A stretch of 64,000 nt of DNA from assembly GCA_005502925.1 (NCBI GenBank), contig SCPD01000013.1, forward strand, positions 124,001-188,000, in the 5' to 3' direction. The position numbers were made by a program, and so were the translations under genes. Positions 52,162 to 61,026 of the stretch are shown here, piece by piece (the stretch's first letter is position 1; each line of letters begins with the position of its first letter). A model generated the notes under the pieces. That model did no database searches, had not been told where the DNA came from, and was given only the letters and a program-made list of their open reading frames with translations. Source of the DNA: Rhizobiales bacterium Y(2018) (GTDB lineage: Bacteria; Pseudomonadota; Alphaproteobacteria; Rhizobiales; Aestuariivirgaceae).

Positions 52162-55100
52162 ATGAAATCGAAGAACCTTTTCCGCCGTCATCTGGCTGTG
52201 ACGACGATTCTCACCGTTGCGCCGTTCTTCGGTTATGGCCGCCAGGCCTATGCCGCTTGCGATCCGACGGCGCCGGGTTCTTCGACGATCCTGTGCAGCG
52301 GCGCCAATGCGGCGACCGTCACGATCATCAATGTCGACAACGCCAATGTCTCGACCGCGCCCGGCTTCGGTGTCGATGCGCCCGGAGATGGCGTCCATAT
52401 CAACGGCTTTGGCCATATCCAGTTCACCGACACCAATGCCTCGACGATCAAGGGTGGAACGGGCGCCGGCATCATCGCCTATTCGCAAGGCGGTGCTGGC
52501 GGGAAGCCGGCGGCAATCACGATCTCGACCAATGGAGACGTGACCGGTGGGCGCAATGGCATCAAGGCCATGAATTATGGCGGCGGTGATATCTCGATCA
52601 CCGCCGATGGTAAGGTCACGGCGACCAATGGCGATGGCATCTACGCCTATAATGCCGGCACCGACGGGCGGGTGACCGTCACCACCGGTGCGGGAAGCGA
52701 AATCACCGGCAACAATGACGGCATCGACGTCCGTGATTTCGGCGGCGGCGACACGGAGATCATCGCCAATGGCAAGGTCACCGGAACACTTGGCGATGGC
52801 ATCGTCGCGCATAATACGCCCGAGGGCGGCAATCTGACCATCACCACGGGTGTGGGAAGCGAAGTCGGCGGCGGCGACCGCGGCATCGAAGCCAATAATT
52901 TCGGTCTCGGCAGCGATCTCAGTATCACAGTCGATGGCGTGGTCACCGGAAAAGATGGCGTGTTTGCCGTCAATTCGCAGTTCAGCCGGAACCTGACGAT
53001 CACCGTGGGCGCGGATAGCGAGATAGAGGGAACCAGTCGCGGCATCAGAGCCGAGAACAATGGCACCGGCGATCTCCTGATCACCGTCGCCGGCCGCGTC
53101 ACGGGCCAATCCAGCACCGCCGTTCGTGCGGTAAACTCTGGGAATAGCAACAATATAACGATCGTCACGGCCGTTGGGAGTGAGATCGTCGCGATGATGG
53201 ACGAAGATTACAACGGGGGTAACGGGCTTTCCGCCTCGAACTATGGCCGCGGCAACCTCGACATCACGGTCAACGGCGATGTCACGAGCGAGCGTCATCA
53301 TGGCATATACGCGTTCAACTATTATGGCAGCGGTGACCTCAAGATCACCGTCGGCGCCGAGAGCACGGTCAGGGCCGACTATAACGGCATCGATGCCACC
53401 AATTTCGGCACCGGCAATCTCGACATCGCCGTCGATGGCACGGTCATCTCGGAGTACGGACTCGCCGGCGTTGTCGCCCTCAACTGGAGCACAGAGGGCG
53501 GCGACTTGACCGTCGCGACCGGCGCGGGCAGCGTCATTAGCGCAAATCACCGCGGCATCATGGCCAAGGATTATGGCGCGGGTAGCCTCAACGTCTTTGT
53601 CAATGGCGAGGTCACGGGCCGCGATTCTGGCAGTGGTATCTACACCGAGAATTTTCGCGGTGGTGAAACGAATATCGTTATCGGTACCCCGGGACTGGTG
53701 CAGGGCGCCTATGCCGGGATCGAGGCGTCATCCGGCTCGGGTCAAGCGATCGCGATCACGAATTTCGGCACGGTGCGCAACATTTCCGGCGCGGCCGGGG
53801 ATCTCGCCATTAAGACGATCGATGGCCGCACGACGCTCGCCAATAACGGCCGCATCATCGGCAGGGTCGTGTTCGGTACATATGACGACGTGTTCAGCAA
53901 CAATGGAAGCTGGACGGTCGGCGCGGGGGATGATGAAGACGACATCACGACATTTGGCGACGGCGACGATACGCTGAACAACCGTGGCATCCTGATCACC
54001 GCCTCTGATGCGGAAAGTGACGAGACGACCACCATCGAAGCACTCGAAACCTTCAATAATGCCGGCGCGATTTCCCTCTCGGACGGCGCTGCCGGTGACA
54101 GGCTCGATATCGCTGGCGACGTGCTCTTCAACGGTATGGGCGGCAGGCTCGTGGTCGACGCCGAACTGAATGAGGTTGGCACAGCGGACAGGCTGGTCAT
54201 CAACGGCACGCTCGCCGGCGTGACCAAGGTCTCCGTCAAGGCGGTTGGCGCCATGGGGACGAACAGCGAAGGCATCACCGTGGTCGAGGTCAATGGCGAT
54301 TCCAGCAACGGCGACATCACGCTGGACGAAGGCTCGCGCAATATGGGCCTCTTCGCCTGGGGTATGCGGCGCAATGCCGAGGACAGCGACCTGTTCGAAC
54401 TCTACAGCTCGGGCCTCGGCGCCGGCGCTTATGAATTCGCTGGCGGCTTCACCGCCGCGCAGGATGTCTGGTTCCAATCGCTGGGCACGTTGCAGCAGCG
54501 CCAGGCGGATCTGCGCGCGACGATCGCCGGAATGCAGGTGACGCCGGTCGCCGATTTCAGCGAGCCGGTGGCGCCGACCGTGGCGGGACGTGCAATGCCG
54601 GGCTTCTGGTTCAAGGCGCTCGGCGCCTATCTCGAACGCGATGCCGAGGAGAATGGGGTCACGCTCGACCGCCGCCAGACGATCATTGGCGGCCTCGCCG
54701 GTCTCGATGTCGGCATGGACCTCGAAGGTCCGGGCGAGACGGCGCTGTTTGGCATTTTCGGCGGTTATCTGACCTCCGATCTCAAATTCAAGTCGACGAA
54801 CAGCAAATGGGGTTATGAAGGCCCGAGCATCGGCGCCTATGCGACCTATCTGAACCAGGCCTTCTATGCCGATCTAACGGTGAAGGCGGATTTCCTGTCG
54901 ATCGACATCGACGCCGATGATCTGGCGCCAAGCACCGGCGAGGCCGATACCAAGGGCTTCAATCTCGGCGGCCAGATCGATGCCGGCTACAAGATCGGCC
55001 TCGATCATGGCCTCTTCGTCGAGCCGCAAGCCTCGCTGACGGTTCTTCACACCGAGATCGACGATATCGACGACATATTGGGCGGCGCGGTCGAATTCGA

Positions 55101-55419
55101 CGATGAGACGAGCGTCAGAGGCCGGCTCGGCGCGCGCCTTGGCTATGAATTCACCGACAGCGCTGCGTTGGTCTATTCGTCCGACATGACCGCGAGCGTC
55201 TGGCAGGAATTCAATGGCAGCAATGGTGCCACGATCCTGGCGCCCGACTTCGCGGCGGCCGGTGTGTCGGACGACACGATCGGAACTTTCGGTGACCTGT
55301 CGGTCGGTTTCAGCGTGACGAGCCCTGAAGGCTGGTCGAGCTTCCTGCGCGGGAATTGGCAATTCGCCGAGGATTTCGACGCGCTGAGCGCCAGTGCCGG
55401 GCTGCGCTACGCATGGTAA
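52162..55419 (+). CDS. Large autotransporter (type V secretion, adhesin-like)
   Basis: 1085 residues. The N-terminal signal peptide is TTILTVAPFFGYGRQAYAAC. The passenger (about residues 40-580) is made of tandem motifs of roughly 35-40 residues, in the pattern GSEITGNNDGIDVRDFGGGD and ITVDGVVTGKDGVFAVN, predicting a right-handed beta helix. A linker with QQRQADLRATIAG precedes a C-terminal autotransporter beta-barrel of about 270 residues (FGIFGGYLTSDLKFKSTNSK, EPQASLTVLHTEID). The barrel ends in the aromatic residue Trp (LRYAW), as required for BAM recognition. The target is unknown. It is followed directly by a toxin-antitoxin pair. Confidence 0.88.
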   Translation: MKSKNLFRRHLAVTTILTVAPFFGYGRQAYAACDPTAPGSSTILCSGANAATVTIINVDNANVSTAPGFGVDAPGDGVHINGFGHIQFTDTNASTIKGGTGAGIIAYSQGGAGGKPAAITISTNGDVTGGRNGIKAMNYGGGDISITADGKVTATNGDGIYAYNAGTDGRVTVTTGAGSEITGNNDGIDVRDFGGGDTEIIANGKVTGTLGDGIVAHNTPEGGNLTITTGVGSEVGGGDRGIEANNFGLGSDLSITVDGVVTGKDGVFAVNSQFSRNLTITVGADSEIEGTSRGIRAENNGTGDLLITVAGRVTGQSSTAVRAVNSGNSNNITIVTAVGSEIVAMMDEDYNGGNGLSASNYGRGNLDITVNGDVTSERHHGIYAFNYYGSGDLKITVGAESTVRADYNGIDATNFGTGNLDIAVDGTVISEYGLAGVVALNWSTEGGDLTVATGAGSVISANHRGIMAKDYGAGSLNVFVNGEVTGRDSGSGIYTENFRGGETNIVIGTPGLVQGAYAGIEASSGSGQAIAITNFGTVRNISGAAGDLAIKTIDGRTTLANNGRIIGRVVFGTYDDVFSNNGSWTVGAGDDEDDITTFGDGDDTLNNRGILITASDAESDETTTIEALETFNNAGAISLSDGAAGDRLDIAGDVLFNGMGGRLVVDAELNEVGTADRLVINGTLAGVTKVSVKAVGAMGTNSEGITVVEVNGDSSNGDITLDEGSRNMGLFAWGMRRNAEDSDLFELYSSGLGAGAYEFAGGFTAAQDVWFQSLGTLQQRQADLRATIAGMQVTPVADFSEPVAPTVAGRAMPGFWFKALGAYLERDAEENGVTLDRRQTIIGGLAGLDVGMDLEGPGETALFGIFGGYLTSDLKFKSTNSKWGYEGPSIGAYATYLNQAFYADLTVKADFLSIDIDADDLAPSTGEADTKGFNLGGQIDAGYKIGLDHGLFVEPQASLTVLHTEIDDIDDILGGAVEFDDETSVRGRLGARLGYEFTDSAALVYSSDMTASVWQEFNGSNGATILAPDFAAAGVSDDTIGTFGDLSVGFSVTSPEGWSSFLRGNWQFAEDFDALSASAGLRYAW

Positions 55420-55426
55420 CTGCCTG

Positions 55427-55470
55427 TTGACATGGGCGACTTGGATATACTATGTTTAATGTATATCCAA
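55427..55470 (+). promoter_or_regulatory. vapBC promoter with perfect 10-bp inverted repeat operator
   Basis: The -35-like TTGACA is at 55427-55432 and a -10-like TATGTT at 55451-55456, with an 18-bp spacer. TTGGATATAC (55441-55450) and GTATATCCAA (55461-55470) are exact inverted repeats flanking that -10 region. The right arm abuts AGGAGG before the antitoxin GTG. This geometry suits autorepression by the antitoxin or the toxin-antitoxin complex. Confidence 0.75.
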
Positions 55471-55480
55471 GGAGGCAGTT

Positions 55481-55711
55481 GTGCAGGTCGCAAAATGGGG
55501 AAATAGCCTGGCGGTCAGGCTGCCCGCCGCCGTCGTCGAAGCGCTCGAGCTGAAGGAAGGTGACGAGATCGAGATCCATGTCGCCGGAAGCCGTTCATTC
55601 GGCGTAGAACGCGATCGCAGACGGGATCTGGCGTTGGAGCGCATCCGCGCTCTCCGCAAGACGCTTCCGCCGGGATGGCGATTTGATCGAGAGGATGCGA
55701 ACAGTCGATGA
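55481..55711 (+). CDS. AbrB/MazE-type antitoxin
   Basis: 76 residues with GTG start and AAGGAGG at 55469-55475. The SpoVT/AbrB swapped-hairpin N-terminus is evident (QVAKWGNSLAVRLPAAVVEA, LELKEGDEIEIHVAG). The C-terminal tail (LALERIRALRKTLPPGWRFD) probably neutralises the toxin. The stop overlaps the toxin start (ATGA). DNA binding to the upstream palindrome is the expected autoregulation. Antitoxins of this group are often named VapB. Confidence 0.9.
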   Translation: MQVAKWGNSLAVRLPAAVVEALELKEGDEIEIHVAGSRSFGVERDRRRDLALERIRALRKTLPPGWRFDREDANSR

Positions 55712-56121
55712 GTTCTTCCGCGCGGGAGTTCGTCGACACCAATATCGTCGTCTATGCCTTCACTGTCGATCTGCGCGCCGAGAAGGCCCTGGCGCTTCTC
55801 GGCAAGGGATGCATGATCAGCGTCCAGGTCCTGAACGAGTTCGCCAATGTTGCTCGACGCAAGCTTGGAATGAGTTGGGCCGAAGTCGACGATGCCTCGG
55901 CCTCGATTCGTACACTCTGCCCAACGATCCTGCCGCTGGACATCGATACCCACTTGTTGGCGATGGATATCGCCAAACGACACAAGCTCTCCGACTTCGA
56001 CGCTCTCGTCATCGCCGCCGCGTTACAGGGGGGGTGCGAGACGCTTTGGTCCGAGGACATGCATCACGGCCTCATGATCGAGGACCGCCTTCGGATATCG
56101 AATCCGTTCCACGCTCAATGA
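55708..56121 (+). CDS. PIN-domain toxin ribonuclease (VapC-like)
   Basis: 137 residues. PIN-domain acidic residues are visible in EFVDTNIVVYAF, at the conserved Glu of LNEFANVARRK, in KLSDFDALVIAAAL and in LWSEDMHHG. These four carboxylates bind Mg2+ in VapC ribonucleases, which cleave specific RNAs. It overlaps the antitoxin gene by 4 bases. All catalytic acids appear intact, so the toxin is probably active. The system is just downstream of the autotransporter gene. Confidence 0.92.
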   Translation: MSSSAREFVDTNIVVYAFTVDLRAEKALALLGKGCMISVQVLNEFANVARRKLGMSWAEVDDASASIRTLCPTILPLDIDTHLLAMDIAKRHKLSDFDALVIAAALQGGCETLWSEDMHHGLMIEDRLRISNPFHAQ

Positions 56122-56202
56122 ACGTAGCAGTGCTCTTCGCTCTCCCCGCTGAAGCGCTATCGGATTCACATATCTTCTGAAACGGGGCAAAGGCAGTGCG
56201 TC

Positions 56203-57990
56203 TCACGCAAACAGCTCCGTCTTCGCGAAACGCGTCACGTCGATGAGACCGATGTCGGAGATGCGCAGCTCGGGGATGACCACCAGCGCCAATAGCGAAT
56301 GCTGCATATAGGCGTTGTTGAGGCTGCAGCCGCATTGCCGCATCGCGTCGACCATCCGGCCGGCCTTCTCGGCGACGACCTCGGCGCGCTCGTCCGACAT
56401 GAGGCCGGCGATCGGCAGCTCGACCAGGGCGAGTACCTTGCCCTTGCTCACCACGACGATGCCGCCGCCCACTTCGCCGAGCTTGTTGGCGGCGATCGCC
56501 ATGTCGTCCTTGTTGGTGCCGACGACGATCATGTGGTGGCTGTCATGCGCGACGGTGCTCGCCACCGCACAGTCGGTGTCGTAGCCGAAGCCCGAGACGA
56601 AGCCGTTGGTCACCTGGCCGGTGGCGCGGTGGCGCTCGACCAGCGCGATCTGGCAGACATCCTGGGCGCGGTCCATCTCGACTAGGCCTTGAGTCACCGT
56701 GAGTGAGCGCTCCAGCGCCTTGGTCGGCGCCTGGTTCTCGATGACCCCGATGACGCGGGCTTTCACCTGATTGGCGCCTTTGGGGGCCTCGATGTCAAAG
56801 TCCTTGGCCGTCAGCTTACGGCCCATCTTCACTGTGTCGCGCGCCGAGGCCGGATAGGCATGGGCCGGGATATCGGCGGTGAGTTTGCCGTTCTCAGCCA
56901 GCACCTTGCCATGGGCGATGACCATCTCGACTGGAAGCGCCACGAGATCGGATGTGAGGATGAGATCGGCACGCCGTCCAGGCGTGATCGAACCCAGTTC
57001 ACGCTCCAGGCCGAAATGCTGCGCCGTGTTGAGCGTCGCCATCTGGATGGCGGTGATGGGCTTCAAGCCTTGCGCGATGGCATGGCGGACCACGCGGTTC
57101 ATATGGCCGTCCTGGACGAGCGTGCCGGAATGGCTGTCGTCGGTGCACAGGATGAAATTGCGCGGGTCGATGCCGCGCTCGGTCACCGCCTTGATCTGGG
57201 CGGCGACGTCGTACCAGGCGGAGCCCAGCCGGAGCATGGCGCGCATGCCCTGGCGCACCCGGGCGATGGCGTCCTCGACGCGGGTGCCTTCATGATCATC
57301 GGCGGGGCCGCCTGCCACATAACCATGGAAGGGGAGGCCCAGATCGGGCGAGGCGTAGTGGCCGCCCACCGTCTTATGCGCGGCCTGGGTCGCGGCGATC
57401 TCGCCCAGCATCTTCTCGTCTTTGAAGGTGACGCCCGGAAAATTCATCATCTCGCCGAGGCCGATGATATTGGGCCACGCCATCGCTTCCCGCACTTCGG
57501 CGACACCTAAGGAAGCGCCGGCATTTTCGAGGCCGGGCGCGCTCGGCACGCAGCTCGGCATCTGCACGAGCACGTTGATCGGCAAGCCCGCGGCCTCGTC
57601 ATGCATCAGCTTGACGCCCGGCAGGCCCAGCACATTGGCGATCTCATGCGGATCGATGAACATCGTCGTGGTGCCATGCGGGATGACGGCACGGGCGAAT
57701 TCGGTCACCGTCACCATGCCGCTTTCGACATGCATGTGGCCGTCGCAGAGGCCGGGCACGAGATAGCGGCCATGTGCCTCGATGACCTTGGTCTGAGGGC
57801 CGATCGCATGTGAGGCGTCTGGTCCCACATAAGCGAAGCGCCCGTCGACGATGGCGATGTCGGTGTCGGGGATGATCTCGCCCGAATGCACATTCACCCA
57901 GCGGCCCTTGCGGATGACGGTGTCGGCGGGCGAGCGCCCCATCGCGACATCGATGAGCTTGGGGGCGGTGTCGAACCAGGTCTTGGGCAT
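56203..57990 (-). CDS. ade: Adenine deaminase, copy 1
   Basis: 595 residues of the bacterial adenine deaminase (Ade) family. The amidohydrolase metal motif is VPGLCDGHMHVESGMVTVTE. Later motifs are HGTTTMFIDPHEIANVLG, FILCTDDSHSGTLVQDGHMN and ITPGRRADLILTSDLVALP. The C-terminal Ade domain follows (SGFGYDTDCAVASTVAHDSH, HHMIVVGTNKDDMAIAANKL). It converts adenine to hypoxanthine and ammonia. It is clearly distinct from the second copy at 59-61 kb, being the canonical type. A LysR gene lies just upstream on the same strand. Confidence 0.95.
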   Translation of the reverse strand: MPKTWFDTAPKLIDVAMGRSPADTVIRKGRWVNVHSGEIIPDTDIAIVDGRFAYVGPDASHAIGPQTKVIEAHGRYLVPGLCDGHMHVESGMVTVTEFARAVIPHGTTTMFIDPHEIANVLGLPGVKLMHDEAAGLPINVLVQMPSCVPSAPGLENAGASLGVAEVREAMAWPNIIGLGEMMNFPGVTFKDEKMLGEIAATQAAHKTVGGHYASPDLGLPFHGYVAGGPADDHEGTRVEDAIARVRQGMRAMLRLGSAWYDVAAQIKAVTERGIDPRNFILCTDDSHSGTLVQDGHMNRVVRHAIAQGLKPITAIQMATLNTAQHFGLERELGSITPGRRADLILTSDLVALPVEMVIAHGKVLAENGKLTADIPAHAYPASARDTVKMGRKLTAKDFDIEAPKGANQVKARVIGVIENQAPTKALERSLTVTQGLVEMDRAQDVCQIALVERHRATGQVTNGFVSGFGYDTDCAVASTVAHDSHHMIVVGTNKDDMAIAANKLGEVGGGIVVVSKGKVLALVELPIAGLMSDERAEVVAEKAGRMVDAMRQCGCSLNNAYMQHSLLALVVIPELRISDIGLIDVTRFAKTELFA

Positions 57991-58012
57991 TATAAAGCGT
58001 GCTCCTCTTATA

Positions 58013-58969
58013 TTATTGGGCGCGGCGCGGTGGCGTGCTCACCACCTCGACGCAATAGCGCGGGACATAATGCTCGGCCCGCTGCTTGTAGAAGTCGATG
58101 CAGAAGGACTGGAAGGCGGCAAATTTACGCGACACATAACGCCGGCGCGGATAGAGCAGGTTGACGGAGACTTCCGGCGACCGCCATTGCGGCATCACCG
58201 GTTCGAGATGGCCGGTGGCGCATTCGATCTCGGTGAAGAAATCGGGCAGGTAAGCCAGGCCTTCGCCGGCCACCGCGAAATATTTGATCATCCAGTAGTC
58301 ATTGGCGACACAGCTTGCCGGCGGCAGGACGTCGATCGTTTCTTCGCCGTTCTTCAGGTGCCAGGATTGCAGGCCGGTCGGAATGCGGAAGGCGATGCCG
58401 CGGTGATCGTGCAGCTCGGCCGGGCTCTGGGGCCGGCCGTGTTTCTCGATGTAATCGGGGCTCGCATAGAGTCCGAAGGAAGCGCCGGTCAGCCGCTTGG
58501 CGATGTAATCGACATTGGAGGGCTCGCCCCAATAGAAGATGCCGTCGAAAGCCTGCTGGCGCTCGGGCGCGAAGAGATAGCCCGAGGAGAGGAAGATCAC
58601 GTCGATCTTCACTTGCGGAAAACGCTGGCGGAAGGCGAAGAGCAGCTCGGAGGTGAAGGAGGTGCCGAACTCGCCGGTCGAGCCGATGGTGAGCGTGCCG
58701 GCGATCTCCTGGCGCATGGCGGCGATGGCCGCTTCCGCCCCGTCGCAGCTCGCCTGGATGCGATAGGCATGGTCGAGGAATTCGGCCCCGGCATCGGTCA
58801 GGAACATGTCGCGCCCCTCGCGCACGAAGAGCGCGATGCCGAGCCGGTCCTCGAGCTGGCGGATCTTGTGGCTCAGCGTCGATTTGGGCAGCCGGTGCAA
58901 TTTGGCGGCATTCGACAAAGACCGCGCGTCGGCGACCTTGATGAAATAATCTATGGCCTCCAGGTCCAT
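58013..58969 (-). CDS. LysR-family regulator of the adenine deaminase locus
   Basis: 318 residues from ATG 58969. A TTG at 59002 would place the operator-like repeats inside the coding sequence and is unlikely. The N-terminal DNA-binding motif is AKLHRLPKSTLSHKIRQLED, and the effector domain begins IAGTLTIGSTGEFGTSFTS. It is divergent from the second adenine deaminase gene and 22 bases upstream of the first, so it probably controls both. Three TTGTCCAA-type half-sites lie at its own start. Confidence 0.88.
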   Translation of the reverse strand: MDLEAIDYFIKVADARSLSNAAKLHRLPKSTLSHKIRQLEDRLGIALFVREGRDMFLTDAGAEFLDHAYRIQASCDGAEAAIAAMRQEIAGTLTIGSTGEFGTSFTSELLFAFRQRFPQVKIDVIFLSSGYLFAPERQQAFDGIFYWGEPSNVDYIAKRLTGASFGLYASPDYIEKHGRPQSPAELHDHRGIAFRIPTGLQSWHLKNGEETIDVLPPASCVANDYWMIKYFAVAGEGLAYLPDFFTEIECATGHLEPVMPQWRSPEVSVNLLYPRRRYVSRKFAAFQSFCIDFYKQRAEHYVPRYCVEVVSTPPRRAQ

Positions 58970-58973
58970 CGGA

Positions 58974-59002
58974 TTGTCCAAAAAATTGGACGAATTGTCC
59001 AA
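58974..59002. promoter_or_regulatory. Operator of TTGTCCAA half-sites in the LysR/ade2 divergent region
   Basis: TTGTCCAA at 58974-58981, TTGGACGA (inverted, one mismatch) at 58986-58993, and TTGTCCAA at 58995-59002. The two direct copies are exactly 21 bp apart, two helical turns. The array sits 5 bases before the LysR start and 80-110 bases before the adenine deaminase start. Confidence 0.65.
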
Positions 59003-59081
59003 ATATTAGGTGTAATTCGCCAATTGCATGGACGAGCATAATACGGGAAAGTCGCCCTCAACAAGGGAGAAGGAGAGCATT

Positions 59082-60851
59082 TTGCCCGATATTCGCGATT
59101 TTATCCGTGCCGGCCGCGCCGAGCTGAAGGCCACCCTGATCATCAAAGGCGGCCAGCTGGTCAATGTGGCCTCGGACGAGATCTATCCGGCCGATATCGC
59201 GATCTATCACGACCGCATCGTCGCTGTGGGCGATGTGAAGATCTATGAGGGCAAGGACACGAAGATCATCGACGCCACGGGCTTCCATCTCTGCCCCGGT
59301 CTGATCGACGGCCATCTCCATGTCGAATGCTCGAAGATGTCGATCACCAGCTTCGCCAAGGCGGTGGTGCCGCTGGGCACGACCTCGATCGTCTCAGGCC
59401 TCGACCAGATCCTCGTCTCGGCGGGTGTCGCCGGCGCGCGCGAATTCCTCGACGAGGCGGCGTTGAGCCCGCTGAAAGTTTTCTGGGGCGCGCCGTGCAA
59501 GACACCCTATACGCTGCCCGTGTCCAATGTCGGGCATTACTTTGGCCCGGAAGATCACCTCGCGACCCATAGCTGGCCCGAATGCGTCGGCATCTGGGAG
59601 ACGGTGCGCGAATTCATCCAGGAAATGGACGACAAGGTCCTGACAGCCTTGGAGATCGCCGAGAAGAGCCGCCTGCCGGTGCTCGGCTGCGCGCCCATGG
59701 CGCGAGGCCAGAAGCTCAATTCCTATATGCAGAGCGGGGTGCGGGCCGACCACGAAAGCTACACCCATGACGAGATGCTGGAGAAATTGCGCAACGGCAT
59801 GTTTGTCGTCATCCGCGAATCCTCGATCTCGCATTTCCTCACCGAAAACCTGCGCCTCGTCACCGAGCTCGGCATCACGGCGACGCGCCGCATCTCCTTC
59901 TGCACCGACGATGTGGTGGCGAGCGACATCCTGAAGCGCGGCCATCTCGACAATATGGTGCGCATGGCGATTGCCATGGGCATTCCGCCTTTGACCGCCA
60001 TCCAGATGGCGACCATCAACGGCGCCGAGGCGCTGCGTATCGACCATAAGGTCGGACTGATCGCGCCCGGCCGCAGCGCCGACATTCTCTTCGTCAAGGA
60101 TATCAAGGATTTCCGTGTCGCCAAGGTGGTCGCCAAGGGCAAGCTCGTCGCCGAGCAGGGCCGCATGGTCGCCAAGCTCGATCCCCCGAAGCGCAGCGAC
60201 ACGCTGATGCGCACCTTCAAGGTCGATCCGGTCAAGCCGGAAGAGCTCGTGATACGTGGCAAAGGGACGGGCGAGAAGGCCAAGGTCCTCGCCATGGCGG
60301 TGTCACCCAACCAGATCTTCGTGCGCAAGCGCCGCGACGTGACGCTGAAGGCCAGGGACGGTATCATCCTCGCCGATCCGGCGCTGGACGTGCAATATGT
60401 GACGGTGGTCGAGCGTTACGGCCGCACCCATAACCGTCCGGTCGCATTCGTCTCCGGTTTCGGCCTCGAAACGGGGGCGCTTGCCACCTCGACGGCGCCC
60501 GACGACAATAATATCGTCTGTGTCGGAACCAACAAGGAGGACATGGCGGTCGCCATCAACCATATCATCGCCCATAATGGCGGCCAGGCGGTCGTGAGGG
60601 ACGGCAAGGTGACGGCCTTTTTGCCGCTGCCGATCGGCGGCATCGTCTCCGATCTGGAGCCTGAGGAAATGGCCGCGCGCGAGGAAGCTCTTGATGACGC
60701 GGCGCGGGCGCTGGGCTGCAAATTGCCGTGGCCGTTCATGTATATGTTCGTGCTGCAGATCACCGCCATTCCGGATTATGCGATCACCGATCTGGGCGCC
60801 ATCGACTGCATCGACCTGAAGGTGGTCGATCCGGTTCTGGCGCCGTTCTAG
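59082..60851 (+). CDS. Adenine deaminase-related amidohydrolase, copy 2
   Basis: About 589 residues from TTG 59082, which follows AAGGAGAG at 59070-59077; ATG 59028 lacks a Shine-Dalgarno sequence but cannot be excluded. Metal motif: CPGLIDGHLHVECSKMSITS; then PLGTTSIVSGLDQILVSAG, RRISFCTDDVVASDILKRGH, LIAPGRSADILFVK and SGFGLETGALATSTAPDDNN. It aligns along its full length with adenine deaminases but differs strongly from copy 1, so it is a divergent paralogue. It may use adenine or a related purine. It leads an operon with the second BMP-type importer. Confidence 0.88.
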   Translation: MPDIRDFIRAGRAELKATLIIKGGQLVNVASDEIYPADIAIYHDRIVAVGDVKIYEGKDTKIIDATGFHLCPGLIDGHLHVECSKMSITSFAKAVVPLGTTSIVSGLDQILVSAGVAGAREFLDEAALSPLKVFWGAPCKTPYTLPVSNVGHYFGPEDHLATHSWPECVGIWETVREFIQEMDDKVLTALEIAEKSRLPVLGCAPMARGQKLNSYMQSGVRADHESYTHDEMLEKLRNGMFVVIRESSISHFLTENLRLVTELGITATRRISFCTDDVVASDILKRGHLDNMVRMAIAMGIPPLTAIQMATINGAEALRIDHKVGLIAPGRSADILFVKDIKDFRVAKVVAKGKLVAEQGRMVAKLDPPKRSDTLMRTFKVDPVKPEELVIRGKGTGEKAKVLAMAVSPNQIFVRKRRDVTLKARDGIILADPALDVQYVTVVERYGRTHNRPVAFVSGFGLETGALATSTAPDDNNIVCVGTNKEDMAVAINHIIAHNGGQAVVRDGKVTAFLPLPIGGIVSDLEPEEMAAREEALDDAARALGCKLPWPFMYMFVLQITAIPDYAITDLGAIDCIDLKVVDPVLAPF

Positions 60852-60877
60852 AAAGCGATGAGGCAACTAATGCGTAA

Positions 60878-60991
60878 CCCTCACCCTGAGGTGCCCGCCG
60901 AAGGCGGGCCTCGAAGGGTGGCAAGCGGCAAGCTCTTTGTACCTGGATCATGCTTCGAGGCTCGCTATGCTCGCACCTCAGCATGAGGGTG
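60878..60991. repeat. Palindromic intergenic element, family B copy 2
   Basis: Begins CCCTCACCCTGAGGTGCCCG and ends CACCTCAGCATGAGGGTG, with a GCCCGCCGAAGGCGGGC hairpin inside. It matches the copy at 10028-10142. It separates the second adenine deaminase gene from the binding-protein gene. Confidence 0.8.
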
Positions 60992-61026
60992 TTTGATTGG
61001 CTAGACAACAAGGGAGGACAAAACAG

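Noticed and set aside
52084-53550. 488-codon open frame antisense to the autotransporter passenger
   Set aside because: It arises from the repetitive, codon-biased passenger and has no family motif or ribosome binding site.
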